From positions 1,488,001-1,552,000 of the forward strand of contig NZ_NFUU01000001.1 of NCBI RefSeq assembly GCF_002127265.1: a stretch of DNA of 64,000 nt, given 5' to 3'. This document shows positions 55,795 to 64,000 of the stretch, piece after piece. The translations under genes and the position numbers were made by a program. This DNA comes from Hydrogenophaga sp. IBVHS1. GTDB lineage: Bacteria > Pseudomonadota > Gammaproteobacteria > Burkholderiales > Burkholderiaceae_C. The notes below the pieces were generated by a model that saw only the letters and a program-made list of their open reading frames with translations, was not told the DNA's origin and did not search any database. Positions within the stretch are counted from its first letter, which is position 1, and every line of letters begins with the position of its first letter.

Positions 55795-55894
55795 GGTGCA
55801 GGAGGCGGGCGAGTGGAAAACTGCGGCGAGCAAAAAGCAGACCAGCGCCGCTGGGGCGCCGGTTTGCAGTGCAATCGGTTGAGGGGTGCGGCGT

Positions 55895-57082
55895 TCAGCC
55901 CATACGGCAGCCAGCGGCGGAATCGGCCACAGCCTTCTGCGCCACACCGATCACCTTGTTTTCCTTTTTCTCGACTTTTCGGAGATAGATATCCTGCACC
56001 GGGTTGTGCGCCTTGCTCATGGTCCACTTGCCGCGCGGGCTGTCGATCACGGCGCCTTCCATGGCGGCGTAGAGCGGCTTCTTGTTGTTGAGGTCGCCCT
56101 TGACAGCGTTTGCACCCTTGATGAGCAGCAGGCCCGTGTCGTAGCCCTGCACCGCGTACACGTCTGGCTGGAGGCGGAAGGCCTTGGCGTACTCCAGGCG
56201 GAATTGCTTGTCGCGCGGCGTGTTGAGCGAATCGCCGTAGTGCATGGTGGTGAGCACGCCGTCGGCCGCAGGACCCGCAGCTTCGAGCACGCCTTCGGTC
56301 AGGAATCCCGATCCGTAAAGTTGAATGGACTTGTTCAGGCCGGCAGCGGCGAAGTCGCTCATGAACTTGGCGGCACCGCCACCAGCAAAGAAGCACGCCA
56401 CCGCATCGGGCTTGAGCGATGCGATCTCCGTGAGCAACGCCTGGAACTCCACGTTGGGGAAGGGGAGGCCGAGCTTTTTGACGATGGTGCCGCCCGCGGC
56501 GGTGTAGCTCTGCTCGAAGCCTTCAAAGGCCTCGTCGCCCGCGGCGTAGTTCCAGGTGATCCAGACAGCCTTCTTGTGGCCCCGGTCCACCATGGCTTTG
56601 CCCAGCGCCAGTGTGGGCTGGGAGTTGGTGAAGGAGGTGCGGAACACGTTGGGTGCGCACTGAGCGCGGGTGGCGACGTGCACGCCCGCGTTGGGAATCA
56701 GGTTGAGCACACCGGTGTCGCGCGCCACCTTGTGAATGCCCATCTGCACGCCTGAGTGGACGGTGCCCACCAGCACGTCGACCTTGTCGCGTTGCACGAG
56801 GCGGGTGGCGTTCTCGATGCCCTTGGCCGGGTTGGATTCGTCATCGACCTTGAAATACTCGATTTCGCGGCCGCCCAGTTTGCCGCCTTGTTCATTGACG
56901 GCCAGGCGAAAGCCGTTCTCGATGGCCACGCCCAACTGTGCAAAAGTGCCCGTGTAGGGCAGCATGAAGCCCACGCGGACCTTGTCCGACTGCGCGCGCA
57001 CGATCTGGGGCAGCAACAGGCCTGTGGATGCGGCGCCGATCACGGCGGCGCTGCGGGTCAGGACGAGTCGGCGGGTGGTCAT
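55895..57082 (-). CDS. ABC transporter substrate-binding protein, branched-chain amino acid / aromatic acid type
   Basis: The 395-residue periplasmic protein has a twin-arginine-like signal (TTRRLVLTRSAAVIGAASTG, likely cut after VRAQ) and a type I periplasmic-binding fold (VRVGFMLPYTGTFAQLG; EIEYFKVDDESNPAKGIENA; VLVGTVHSGVQMGIHKVARD). It delivers the ligand to LivHMGF. Relatives bind branched-chain amino acids, amides or benzoate-type acids. With pobA and its regulator next to the operon, an aromatic acid such as 4-hydroxybenzoate is a fair guess, not shown by sequence. Confidence 0.9.
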   Translation of the reverse strand: MTTRRLVLTRSAAVIGAASTGLLLPQIVRAQSDKVRVGFMLPYTGTFAQLGVAIENGFRLAVNEQGGKLGGREIEYFKVDDESNPAKGIENATRLVQRDKVDVLVGTVHSGVQMGIHKVARDTGVLNLIPNAGVHVATRAQCAPNVFRTSFTNSQPTLALGKAMVDRGHKKAVWITWNYAAGDEAFEGFEQSYTAAGGTIVKKLGLPFPNVEFQALLTEIASLKPDAVACFFAGGGAAKFMSDFAAAGLNKSIQLYGSGFLTEGVLEAAGPAADGVLTTMHYGDSLNTPRDKQFRLEYAKAFRLQPDVYAVQGYDTGLLLIKGANAVKGDLNNKKPLYAAMEGAVIDSPRGKWTMSKAHNPVQDIYLRKVEKKENKVIGVAQKAVADSAAGCRMG

Positions 57083-57395
57083 GGTGAATTCTCCTGTGGG
57101 TGGTTTGCCGGGGTGCGATTCACTGTAGTCGGCAGGGTGCTGATTGGCGATCCTGAATTACCCGTACTTTAGGCCTGAACAATTCAAAGTTGAAGTTTGA
57201 TTGGAGTGCCAACAATTTATGAGCAATAGTGCATCTACGCAGCGTGCAATATATTGCATATGCGGTCTCTTGTAGCGCGGGAAAACCCTTGTGCGGTGCA
57301 AAAGCAGTGGACGGTTACTGAGTAAGTGGTCTTACCAATAAAACTTTGATTGGTTGGGTACTATGATTTCCCCCTACCCACCGGAGACCCGCCCC
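57083..57395. promoter_or_regulatory. AT-rich divergent promoter region with two palindromes
   Basis: This 313-base gap between divergent transport genes is clearly richer in A and T than the rest of the window. It contains a perfect 14-base palindrome TGCAATATATTGCA near 57245-57258 and an inverted repeat ACCAAT/ATTGGT with a 9-base spacer near 57334-57354. A -10-like TACTAT follows the second, about 37 bases before the Bug-gene ATG. No reading frame in it looks coding. Confidence 0.5.
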
Positions 57396-58358
57396 ATGCT
57401 CAACCGTCGACACGTTCTCTCGCTTGCAACGATGGCACCCTTTGCCTCCCACGTTTCGGCCCAGGACAACTGGCCCCAGCGTCCGATCCGCATCATCAAT
57501 CCCGGTGCGCCGGGCGGCACGAATGATGTGCTTTCGCGCTACGTCACCGAACCCCTGAGCAAGATCCTCGGGCAGCCCGTCATCATTGAAGCCAAAGCAG
57601 GTGCGGGCGGTGCCATTGGCACCCAGTTCGTGGCCCAGCAACCCGCCGATGGCTACACCATCCTCACGCACCACAACGGATTCGTGACCACGCCTCTGGT
57701 TCGCAACAACGCGGGCTACGAGTTCAAGGACCTGGTGCCGGTTTCGCTGCAAGGCACTTCACCGTTGCTGCTGATGGCGCATCCCTCGATGCCCGCCACA
57801 CTGGCCGAGTTCGTGAGCTTTGCGCGGGCGAATCCGGGCAAGCTGGAGTGGGGCACCGCTGCATTGGGCGGCGTGGGCCATCTGGCCACAGAGGTGTTTC
57901 ACGACATGGCCAGCATCAAGGACATGGTGCGGATCGCATTCTCCGGATCGGCGCCCGCCATCCAGGGTCTCTTGAGCGGGCAGGTGAAATACCTGATGTC
58001 CACGCCGTCGTCATCGACCGCTGGACTGGTGAAAGAAGGGCGCCTGCGTTACCTGGGTTTGTCTTACCCGACGCGATCCTCCGCCATGCCCGATCTGCCG
58101 AGCATTTCGGAGGTGGTGCCGGGATTCTCGGCCGACGTCTGGTTCGGCTTCCTGGCGCGGGCCGGCACCCCCACGCCCATTCTGGACAAACTCGCTGCGG
58201 CCTTGTCCACCGTGCTCACCCAACCTGAAGTGGTGGCCCAATACCAGTCGGTCAATGTACTGGCCAGGCCGGGTCGCAACGAGCTGGGCGATATCCTCAA
58301 GCGCGAGAATGCCCTGTGGGGCAAGGTGGTCAAGGAGAAGAACATCCGCCTGGACTGA
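57396..58358 (+). CDS. Tripartite tricarboxylate transporter (Bug) family binding protein, orphan
   Basis: The 320-residue protein has a short twin-arginine-like signal (MLNRRHVLSLATMAPFASHV, cut before QDNWPQ) and the Bug fold markers PIRIINPGAPGGTNDVLSRY near residues 31-50, VIIEAKAGAGGAIGTQFVAQ near 64-83 and DLPSISEVVPGF. Bug proteins bind carboxylates and are heavily amplified in Burkholderiales without matching TctAB permeases, as here. It starts from its own promoter region and ends 29 bases before the phospholipase D-like gene. Confidence 0.9.
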   Translation: MLNRRHVLSLATMAPFASHVSAQDNWPQRPIRIINPGAPGGTNDVLSRYVTEPLSKILGQPVIIEAKAGAGGAIGTQFVAQQPADGYTILTHHNGFVTTPLVRNNAGYEFKDLVPVSLQGTSPLLLMAHPSMPATLAEFVSFARANPGKLEWGTAALGGVGHLATEVFHDMASIKDMVRIAFSGSAPAIQGLLSGQVKYLMSTPSSSTAGLVKEGRLRYLGLSYPTRSSAMPDLPSISEVVPGFSADVWFGFLARAGTPTPILDKLAAALSTVLTQPEVVAQYQSVNVLARPGRNELGDILKRENALWGKVVKEKNIRLD

Positions 58359-58387
58359 GTCAGCTGCACGCGCGCGATACTCGGTGC

Positions 58388-59680
58388 ATGCGCGAATTCA
58401 TCTCCAGGTACCGCATCTTGTTCGCCGTGTTTGGCACAGCGGTGGTCACGCTGCTGGCCGTGCTGGCGGTCATGAACTTTTCCGGCGCAGAGCCGCACAT
58501 CGAAAAGCGCCTGGAACGCCTCTACGCCGTGGAGGACCCGCGCTTCCGGCAGGAACTGGGCGTGCTGCTTGGTCCGCCGTTTGTCGACGGCAACCGGGTG
58601 CGGGTGCTTCGCAACGGGGACGAGATCTTTCCAGCAATGCTCGCGGCCATTCGCGGCGCGCAGAAGACGATCACCTTCGAGTCCTATATTTACTGGTCGG
58701 GTGATATCGGCCGGGAGTTTGGCGAGGCGCTCGCCGAGCGCGCACGGGCTGGCGTGCGCACCCATGTGCTGCTGGACTGGATCGGCAGCAGCAAGATGGA
58801 CGAAGAGATCATCAAGGCCATGGAGACTGCGGGGGTGGAGGTGCACAAGTTTCATCCGCCGCATTGGTACCACCTGCAGCGCATGAACAACCGCACCCAC
58901 CGCAAGTTGCTGGTGGTCGATGGCAAACGCGCGTTTACCGGCGGTGTGGGCATTGCGCCCGAATGGACTGGCAATGCCGAAAGCCCTGAGCGCTGGCGCG
59001 ACACCCACTTTCAGGTGGAGGGCCCGGTGGTGGCGCAGATTCAGGCCGTGTTCCTCGACAACTGGATCAAGGTCACGGGCCAGGTTCTGCACGGGGAACC
59101 CTACTTTGCAGAACTGGAGGACGTCGGGCAGAGTGCGGCCCAGATGTTCAGCAGCTCGCCCACCGGCGGCGCCGAGAGCATGCAGTTGATGTACCTGCTG
59201 TCCATCACCTCGGCAGCTCGCACCATTGATCTTTCGGCCTCGTATTTCGTGCCCGACGAGCTGATGCTGCGAGCGCTGGTGGAGGCCATGAAACGCGGTG
59301 TGCGGCTGCGAATTGTGGTGCCTGGCGAGCACATCGACGCCGAAACGGTGCGCCTGGCCTCGCGGGCTCAGTGGGGACCTCTGCTGGAAGCCGGTGCCGT
59401 CATCGCCGAATACGGACCCACCATGTACCACTGCAAGGTATTGATCATCGATGACCTGCTGGTGTCGGTGGGCTCCACCAATTTCGACAACCGGTCTTTT
59501 CGCCTGAACGACGAGGCCACCCTGAACATTCTGGACGTCCGTTTTGCCAAAGAGCAGACCGCGATTTTTGAAGCGGACCTGGCCAGGTCACGACCCATCA
59601 GCCATCAGGAGTGGCTGAACCGCCCGCTGCAAGAGCGGCTGGCGGAAAAAGTGGCTTCCTTGATTGATTCGCAGCTGTAG
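58388..59680 (+). CDS. clsB: Phospholipase D-like protein, cardiolipin synthase B type
   Basis: The 430-residue protein has one N-terminal membrane helix (ILFAVFGTAVVTLLAVLAVM, residues 9-28) and two HKD motifs: THRKLLVVDGKRAFTGG near residues 173-189 and YHCKVLIIDDLLVSVGSTNF near 348-367. Two HKD halves form one active site that transfers phosphatidyl groups. Its length and motifs fit the ClsB/ClsC group, which makes cardiolipin. ATG is chosen for the hydrophobic helix. It is 29 bases from the Bug gene, probably a packing effect. Confidence 0.87.
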   Translation: MREFISRYRILFAVFGTAVVTLLAVLAVMNFSGAEPHIEKRLERLYAVEDPRFRQELGVLLGPPFVDGNRVRVLRNGDEIFPAMLAAIRGAQKTITFESYIYWSGDIGREFGEALAERARAGVRTHVLLDWIGSSKMDEEIIKAMETAGVEVHKFHPPHWYHLQRMNNRTHRKLLVVDGKRAFTGGVGIAPEWTGNAESPERWRDTHFQVEGPVVAQIQAVFLDNWIKVTGQVLHGEPYFAELEDVGQSAAQMFSSSPTGGAESMQLMYLLSITSAARTIDLSASYFVPDELMLRALVEAMKRGVRLRIVVPGEHIDAETVRLASRAQWGPLLEAGAVIAEYGPTMYHCKVLIIDDLLVSVGSTNFDNRSFRLNDEATLNILDVRFAKEQTAIFEADLARSRPISHQEWLNRPLQERLAEKVASLIDSQL

Positions 59681-59700
59681 GGATTGCCGCAACGATCGGA

Positions 59701-59777
59701 TGGCCTGCCCGGAGGGACTCGAACCCCCGACCTGCTGCTTAGAAGGCAGCTGCTCTATCCGGTTGAGCTACGGGCAG
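59701..59777 (-). tRNA. tRNA-Arg (anticodon TCT)
   Basis: The minus strand folds as a complete cloverleaf. The acceptor stem is CTGCCCG/CGGGCAG, the D-arm GCTC/GAGC, the anticodon stem GCTGC/GCAGC with loop CTTCTAA (anticodon TCT, reading AGA), and the T-arm GGGGG-TTCGAGT-CCCTC. The CCA end is encoded. It lies 24 bases downstream of a strong bidirectional terminator, so it needs its own promoter or read-through from the tRNA-Pro side. Confidence 0.95.
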
Positions 59778-59800
59778 ACAGGGTGACGACCGGTGATACA

Positions 59801-59827
59801 AAAAAGGCCCACACTGTGGGCCTTTTT
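59801..59827. terminator. Bidirectional terminator between the two tRNA genes
   Basis: A perfect 13-base inverted repeat (AAAAAGGCCCACA / TGTGGGCCTTTTT) around a single C gives a GC-rich stem with A/T runs on both sides, so it can stop transcription in either direction. On the minus strand it lies just after tRNA-Pro. Confidence 0.93.
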
Positions 59828-59839
59828 GTTTTCGATCAA

Positions 59840-59916
59840 TGGTCGGAGCGGCGGGATTCGAACTCGCGACCCTCTGCTCCCAAAGCAGATGCGCTACCAG
59901 GCTGCGCTACGCTCCG
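59840..59916 (-). tRNA. tRNA-Pro (anticodon TGG)
   Basis: The minus strand folds as a complete cloverleaf. The acceptor stem is CGGAGCG/CGCTCCG, the D-arm includes GCGC, the anticodon stem is TCTGC/GCAGA with loop TTTGGGA (anticodon TGG), and the T-arm contains GTTCGAATC. The CCA end is encoded. It lies 46 bases downstream of the glutathione transferase gene on the same strand and is followed by the bidirectional terminator. Confidence 0.96.
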
Positions 59917-59962
59917 ACTAAGCCTCGAATTGTACCTGCTGTCGAAGCCTTCTCCAGAAACC

Positions 59963-60667
59963 TCATCGCTTTTCGTATTGCGTCTTGCCAAACAGCACGT
60001 CGCGGGACTTGTCGTCGGTGAGCGGTTTGCGTGCATCGGCCAGCACCGCCACTCCACGCTGTACTGCGGGACGCGCGGCAATGGTGTCGAACCAGACCTT
60101 CAGCCTGGGGTGGTCTGCCCAGTCGATGCCCTGGTTCTGCCAACTCCGCAGCCACGGGAAGATGGCGATGTCGGCCACGCTGTACTGCTTGCCGGCGATG
60201 TACTCGTGGTGAGCCAGTTGCCGGTCCATCACGCCGTAAAGCCGTTTGGCTTCGTTGGTGTAGCGGTTGACGGCGTACTCGATCTTCTCGGGCGCGTACA
60301 GACGAAAGTGGTGTGCCTGTCCCAACATGGGGCCCACGCCACCCATCTGGAACATCAGCCACTCCAGCACCTTCCACTTCGCGCGGTCCGACTTCGGCAG
60401 AAACTTGCCGGTTTTGGCGGCGAGGTACAGCAGGATCGCGCCGGACTCGAACAGGCTGATGGGCTGGCCTCCCGGGCCTTGTGGATCCACTAGCGCGGGA
60501 ATCTTGTTGTTGGGGCTGATCTTCAGGAAATCCTGCGCAAACTGGTCGCCCTGGCCGATGTTGATGGGGTGCACCTGCCAGTCGCGGCCAAGGCGCAGGC
60601 CGCATTCCTCCAGCATGATGTGGACCTTGTGTCCGTTGGGGGTGGGCCAAGAGTAAACGTCGATCAT
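59963..60667 (-). CDS. Glutathione S-transferase, YfcG/Nu type
   Basis: The 234-residue protein has the N-terminal thioredoxin fold with MIDVYSWPTPNGHKVHIMLE (the active Thr/Asn of Nu-class enzymes is in PTPNGHK), the cis-Pro region NNKIPALVDPQG, ESGAILLYLA for glutathione binding, and a helical C-terminal domain (EYIAGKQYSVADIAIFPWLR). YfcG-type enzymes reduce disulfides and hydroperoxides with bound glutathione disulfide. It may be transcribed into the tRNA-Pro gene, 46 bases on. Confidence 0.9.
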   Translation of the reverse strand: MIDVYSWPTPNGHKVHIMLEECGLRLGRDWQVHPINIGQGDQFAQDFLKISPNNKIPALVDPQGPGGQPISLFESGAILLYLAAKTGKFLPKSDRAKWKVLEWLMFQMGGVGPMLGQAHHFRLYAPEKIEYAVNRYTNEAKRLYGVMDRQLAHHEYIAGKQYSVADIAIFPWLRSWQNQGIDWADHPRLKVWFDTIAARPAVQRGVAVLADARKPLTDDKSRDVLFGKTQYEKR

Positions 60668-60743
60668 GGCAGAGCACTTTCTGTGAGCGGATGGGCGTTG
60701 GTTATGCTTGGAAAAAATTCACTCTACGGGAAAACACAAGTCC

Positions 60744-61412
60744 ATGTTTGAGCGACTGGGAAAAGCGTTGACAGGCTTGCGGCCCTCTCCAGACCCATCC
60801 ACCCCGCTGGCGGAGTGGGCCACTTCACAGGGACTGGCCTTCAAACGAATGTTTGGCGGGGCCTATGCCATGGCGGGGCAGTGGCAGGGCCAGAGTGTTC
60901 GCATCGAATGCGGAGCCCCGTCGCGGGCTTACCTTCAGGGCATGGAACTCATGGCGCGCGCCGATCTGGGGTTGGGTACAGCGAGCAGCGTGGTGGTGAT
61001 GAACCGTGCGCTCAAGCGCGCACTGGAGCAGCAGGCCACCGCGCTGTATGCCAGCTACACCGACGATCTGCAGACCAGCGCGGCGATGCTTCCCGAAGAA
61101 ATCCGGTGGCTGGCCATGTACCGCGACGCCGGTTGGGCCGGGCCGGAAGAGGCTTTCTGGGAGCGCTATGCCGTGCTGACGGACTCGACAGAGACCGCCA
61201 GAGCCTGGATCGACGAAAGCGCCGTGCAGCGACTCATGGACTGGCCGGGCGCGGCGGTTTCAGCGACCACCCCGGTGCTGTTCATGTTGCTGAGAGGCAA
61301 GACCTATTTGCGCTTGCAGATCGACCAGACGCGCGACGGGGCCACCGCTGTGCATGGGCTGGACCTGTTCCGCCACCTGGCCGAACAGGCCCGCTCGCTG
61401 CCCGTGTCCTGA
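60744..61412 (+). CDS. Conserved hypothetical protein
   Basis: I do not recognise a domain in this 222-residue soluble protein, which begins MFERLGKALTGLRPSPDPST. Notable stretches are LAEWATSQGLAFKRMFGGAY, an aromatic-rich middle (EEIRWLAMYRDAGWAGPEEAFWERYAVL shortened: EEIRWLAMYRD then WAGPEEAFWERY), and a C-terminal ATTPVLFMLLRGKTYLRLQI. There is no signal peptide or membrane helix. The pattern suggests a small alpha/beta protein conserved in related bacteria. It is divergent from the glutathione transferase and convergent with the acyl-CoA dehydrogenase. The chosen ATG is family-like but lacks a strong ribosome site. Confidence 0.65.
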   Translation: MFERLGKALTGLRPSPDPSTPLAEWATSQGLAFKRMFGGAYAMAGQWQGQSVRIECGAPSRAYLQGMELMARADLGLGTASSVVVMNRALKRALEQQATALYASYTDDLQTSAAMLPEEIRWLAMYRDAGWAGPEEAFWERYAVLTDSTETARAWIDESAVQRLMDWPGAAVSATTPVLFMLLRGKTYLRLQIDQTRDGATAVHGLDLFRHLAEQARSLPVS

Positions 61413-61439
61413 GCGAAGCGAGCGGTTCAGAAGCCCGGT

Positions 61440-62699
61440 TCAGAAACCCCGCGTGATGGGCATCTCCACCTCGGTCTTCAACGCCATGTGGCGCGCCAGC
61501 TCGAGCTTGGCGATGGACTGGCGATGTACTTCGTCTGGGCCGTCGGCCAGGCGCAGCGTGCGCTGGCTGGCGTAAGCGTAGGCCAGCGGAAAGTCGCCGC
61601 TCACGCCACCACCGCCGTGCGCCTGAATGGCCATGTCAATGACATCGCAGGCCATGTTGGGCGCCACCACCTTGATCATGGCGATCTCCGCCTTGGCCAC
61701 CTTGTTGCCCACCGTGTCCATCATGTATGCCGCTTTCAGCGTGAGCAGGCGCGCCATCTCGATGCGGCAACGTGCATCGGCGATGCGTTCGTGCCAGACC
61801 GATTGCGCTGAGACCGGTTTTCCAAAGGCTACTCTGCTGTTGAGCCGTTGGCACATGAGTTCCATGGCGCGCTCGGCGGCACCGATGGAGCGCATGCAGT
61901 GGTGAATGCGGCCCGGGCCAAGACGGCCCTGGGCAATCTCGAAGCCACGGCCTTCGCCCAGAAGCAGGTTCTCGACCGGAACACGTACGTTCTCCAGCAA
62001 GACTTCCATGTGGCCGTGCGGCGCATCGTCGTAGCCAAACACGGTGAGTGGTCGCAGCACGCTGATGCCTTTGGCGTTCGAGGGCACCACGATCATGGAT
62101 TGCTGCGAATGGCGCGGTGCCTCCGGGTTCGTCTTTCCCATCACGATGTACACAGCACAGCGTGGATCGCCCGCCCCGGAAGACCACCACTTGCGGCCGT
62201 TGATCACGTACTCGTTGCCGTCGCGCTCAATGCGGCACTGGATGTTGGTCGCGTCCGACGAGGCCACTTCGGGCTCGGTCATGAGGAAGGCCGACCGGAT
62301 TTCGCCGCGCAAGAGCGGCTCCAGCCATTCGTCCTTCAGGGGCTCGCTGGCGTACCGCTCCAAAGTCTCCATGTTGCCGGTGTCGGGCGCGGAGCAATTG
62401 AACACCTCGGCGGCAAACGGCACGCGACCCATGATCTCGCACATGGGCGCGTATTCAAGGTTGGACAGCCCCTGCGGCGCGCGCGGGCTGCGCGGCAGAA
62501 ACAGGTTCCATAAACCGGCGGCCAGCGCCTTGGGCTTGAGCTCCTCGATGATCGCGGTGGGTACCCAGGCGTTGCCCTTCGCTCGATTGGCCGAGATTTC
62601 CTCGAAAAAGCGCGCTTCATTGGGGTAGATGTGCTGGTCCATGAAAGCAAGCAGGCGTTCGCGCATGTCCTTCACTTTGTCGGTGTAGTCGAAGTTCAT
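61440..62699 (-). CDS. Acyl-CoA dehydrogenase (ACAD10/11-like)
   Basis: The 419-residue flavoprotein has the dehydrogenase layout: [20 protein letters not shown] near residues 130-149 for FAD and substrate, [16 protein letters not shown] near 158-173, the FAD/ADP loop [20 protein letters not shown] near 268-287, and C-terminal [20 protein letters not shown]. The phrase [14 protein letters not shown] is typical of the ACAD10/ACAD11 branch. It follows a phosphotransferase gene by 44 bases on the same strand, matching the two halves of human ACAD10/11. A ribosome site (AGGAG six bases upstream) supports the start. Confidence 0.9.
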   Translation of the reverse strand: MNFDYTDKVKDMRERLLAFMDQHIYPNEARFFEEISANRAKGNAWVPTAIIEELKPKALAAGLWNLFLPRSPRAPQGLSNLEYAPMCEIMGRVPFAAEVFNCSAPDTGNMETLERYASEPLKDEWLEPLLRGEIRSAFLMTEPEVASSDATNIQCRIERDGNEYVINGRKWWSSGAGDPRCAVYIVMGKTNPEAPRHSQQSMIVVPSNAKGISVLRPLTVFGYDDAPHGHMEVLLENVRVPVENLLLGEGRGFEIAQGRLGPGRIHHCMRSIGAAERAMELMCQRLNSRVAFGKPVSAQSVWHERIADARCRIEMARLLTLKAAYMMDTVGNKVAKAEIAMIKVVAPNMACDVIDMAIQAHGGGGVSGDFPLAYAYASQRTLRLADGPDEVHRQSIAKLELARHMALKTEVEMPITRGF

Positions 62700-62743
62700 C
62701 TTGTCTCCTGTGGGGTAGTGCTTGGATGCATGGGAAAAAGGGG

Positions 62744-63829
62744 TCAGCCAGCGCTGGCGAATCGCCAGGCCAGCTCGGCCATGGGCCGCGCGCCAGCAGC
62801 CGAGCTGACGGCCTGGGCGCTGGATGCGGTGCCGGCTTCCACCCGCTTGGCAATGCCTTGCAGGATGGCCGCCAGGCGGAACATGTTGTAGGCGAGGTAA
62901 AAATTCCAGTCGGCCTTGAGCTGTTCGGGTTTTGCAAAGCCGGTGCGCTCGCAGTACAGCGCGATGTAGTCGGCTTCGGACGGGATGCCCAGCGACTTCA
63001 GGTCCAGGCCGCCAATGCCGCGAAACGCACCCGGCGGAATGTGCCAGGACATGCAGTGGTAACTGAAGTCGGCGAGCGGGTGGCCCAGCGTCGAGAGCTC
63101 CCAGTCGAGCACGGCGAGCACGCGCGGCTCGGCAGGAAGGAACATCAGGTTGTCGAGGCGAAAGTCGCCGTGCACGACCGACAGCAGTGACTCGTCGCGT
63201 GCCATGGAAGGCACGTTTTGGGGCAACCATTCCATCAGCCGGTCCATGGCATCGATCGGTTGCGTCACCGAGGCCTGGTACTGCTTGCTCCAGCGTCCGA
63301 TCTGGCGCTCGAAGTAGTTGCCTGGTTTGCCGTAGCCGTCCAGGCCGATCTCCAGCGGCTTCACGTTGTGCAACGCGGCGATCACGCGGTTCATCTCGTC
63401 GTAGATGGCGCCGCGCTGAGAAGGCGTCATGCCAGGCAGCGACTGGTCCCACAGCACGCGACCGTCCACGCACTCCATGATGTAGAAGGCGCGACCGATC
63501 ACCGACTCGTCCTCGCAAAGAGCGTGCATGCGGGCCACAGGCACCCCGGTACCGTGCAGCGCACTCATCACGCGGAATTCGCGCTCGATGGCATGGGCCG
63601 ACGGCAGCAGCTTTGCCACGGGTCCGGGCTTGGCGCGCATCACAAAAGCGCGTTGCGGCGTGACCAGCTTGTAGGTGGGGTTGGACTGCCCACCCTTGAA
63701 CATTTCTACGGTGAGCGGCCCCGCGAAGTCCGGCACGCTGGATGCCATCCAGGCGGCCAGGGCGGCTTCGTCAAACGCATGCTGCCCGGCAACGGGCCTG
63801 GTGCCAGTGAAGTTCTGGTGGTCTGTCAT
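62744..63829 (-). CDS. Aminoglycoside-phosphotransferase-fold kinase (ACAD10/11 N-terminal-like)
   Basis: The 361-residue protein has the APH kinase core: [20 protein letters not shown] with the nucleotide-binding loop near residues 44-63, the catalytic loop [14 protein letters not shown] near 210-223, and the metal-binding [20 protein letters not shown] near 234-253. With the adjacent dehydrogenase it matches the kinase and dehydrogenase parts of ACAD10/11 and of LvaA/LvaC, which phosphorylate and then eliminate 4-hydroxyacyl-CoA. The substrate is therefore likely a hydroxyacyl-CoA. The ATG at [12 protein letters not shown] is preferred to an upstream GTG. Confidence 0.87.
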   Translation of the reverse strand: MTDHQNFTGTRPVAGQHAFDEAALAAWMASSVPDFAGPLTVEMFKGGQSNPTYKLVTPQRAFVMRAKPGPVAKLLPSAHAIEREFRVMSALHGTGVPVARMHALCEDESVIGRAFYIMECVDGRVLWDQSLPGMTPSQRGAIYDEMNRVIAALHNVKPLEIGLDGYGKPGNYFERQIGRWSKQYQASVTQPIDAMDRLMEWLPQNVPSMARDESLLSVVHGDFRLDNLMFLPAEPRVLAVLDWELSTLGHPLADFSYHCMSWHIPPGAFRGIGGLDLKSLGIPSEADYIALYCERTGFAKPEQLKADWNFYLAYNMFRLAAILQGIAKRVEAGTASSAQAVSSAAGARPMAELAWRFASAG

Positions 63830-63869
63830 GCAGCTCGAGCCCGAAGTGAGGTGATGGGCCAGGTGCTGT

Positions 63870-64000
63870 TCAGGATTCCGACTCGGCGATGCGCATGAGC
63901 ATGTCGCGGTTGCGCACCACCAGACCACCTTGTTCGATGCGGATCGCTTCTTCGCGCTCCATGGATTTGAGTTCCTGGTTCACGCGCTGCCGCGAAGCGC
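63870..64000 (-). CDS. Crp/Fnr family regulator, C-terminal end (cut by window edge)
   Basis: Only the last 43 codons are visible: ASRQRVNQELKSMEREEAIR followed by IEQGGLVVRNRDMLMRIAES. This is the recognition helix and wing of a Crp/Fnr-type helix-turn-helix (G/A-S-R-Q-x-V-N-x-x-L). The sensor domain lies beyond the window, so the signal is unknown. It is upstream of the kinase/dehydrogenase pair on the same strand, 40 bases away. Confidence 0.75.
   Translation of the reverse strand, partial: ASRQRVNQELKSMEREEAIRIEQGGLVVRNRDMLMRIAESES

Noticed and set aside
59684-60021. Plus-strand open frames across the tRNA genes, with protein-like phrases such as GGTRTPDLLLRRQLLYPVEL.
   Set aside because: They are antisense to the two complete tRNA genes. 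This is a well-known source of false hypothetical proteins.

Overview
The window is a high-GC, gene-dense stretch of bacterial chromosome. Its gene content points to a betaproteobacterium of the order Burkholderiales, most like the Comamonadaceae (Hydrogenophaga, Acidovorax or Polaromonas type). The signs are a phaCAB polyhydroxyalkanoate (PHA) operon with an intracellular PHA depolymerase, many solute-binding proteins without a permease (Bug and TRAP types), a lone RnfB ferredoxin, and several divergently regulated aromatic-catabolism clusters. This placement rests on recognised protein families, not on a ribosomal RNA or a search.

Layout. 0-3.3 kb: minus-strand genes for an ABC ATPase (cut by the window edge), GspB, an ExeA/GspA-type ATPase and a bactofilin. 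3.4-7.2 kb: a divergent aromatic-type cluster (crotonase-like protein against a flavin monooxygenase, a small DUF2783-like protein, a MarR regulator and a GAF protein) with a MarR-type palindrome in the shared promoter. 7.3-13.3 kb: housekeeping and accessory genes (YgiQ radical SAM, cold-shock/DUF1294 protein, ParD-like antitoxin with a wrecked zeta-toxin gene, MFS transporter, Nudix hydrolase). 13.3-21.7 kb: an oxygenase cluster (TRAP binding protein, FAH-family hydrolase, ferredoxin, glutamine-synthetase-like ligase, Rieske oxygenase) controlled from a divergent GntR gene with a perfect 16-bp palindrome, followed by a thymidine/AMP-phosphorylase-like gene overlapping a PRPP-synthetase-like gene.

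21.7-34.3 kb: a hairpin-rich noncoding gap, an Old Yellow Enzyme, maleylacetoacetate isomerase, PgeF, the phaCAB operon with its terminator, a CPA2 antiporter, DusA, an alpha/beta hydrolase and a PhoD-like phosphatase. 34.3-43.0 kb: the propionyl-CoA to succinyl-CoA route (GntR regulator, methylmalonyl-CoA mutase, MeaB, propionyl-CoA carboxylase beta and alpha, a methyltransferase and a VOC protein that may be the epimerase). 43.2-49.3 kb: a chemoreceptor, RnfB, the PHA depolymerase, a LigB-type dioxygenase and an aromatic aminotransferase.

49.4-57.1 kb: a CaiB-type CoA transferase, 4-hydroxybenzoate hydroxylase with its divergent IclR regulator, and a complete Liv-type ABC transporter. 57.4-64 kb: a Bug binding protein, a cardiolipin-synthase-like phospholipase D, two tRNA genes around a bidirectional terminator, a glutathione transferase, an unknown protein, an acyl-CoA dehydrogenase/phosphotransferase pair and the end of a Crp/Fnr regulator.

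Together the genes describe a heterotroph that funnels aromatic and organic acids into acetyl-CoA and propionyl-CoA and stores carbon as PHA. The least explained parts are the oxygenase cluster that pairs a glutamine-synthetase-like ligase with a Rieske enzyme, the phosphorylase/PRPP pair, and the structured gap near 21.9 kb.
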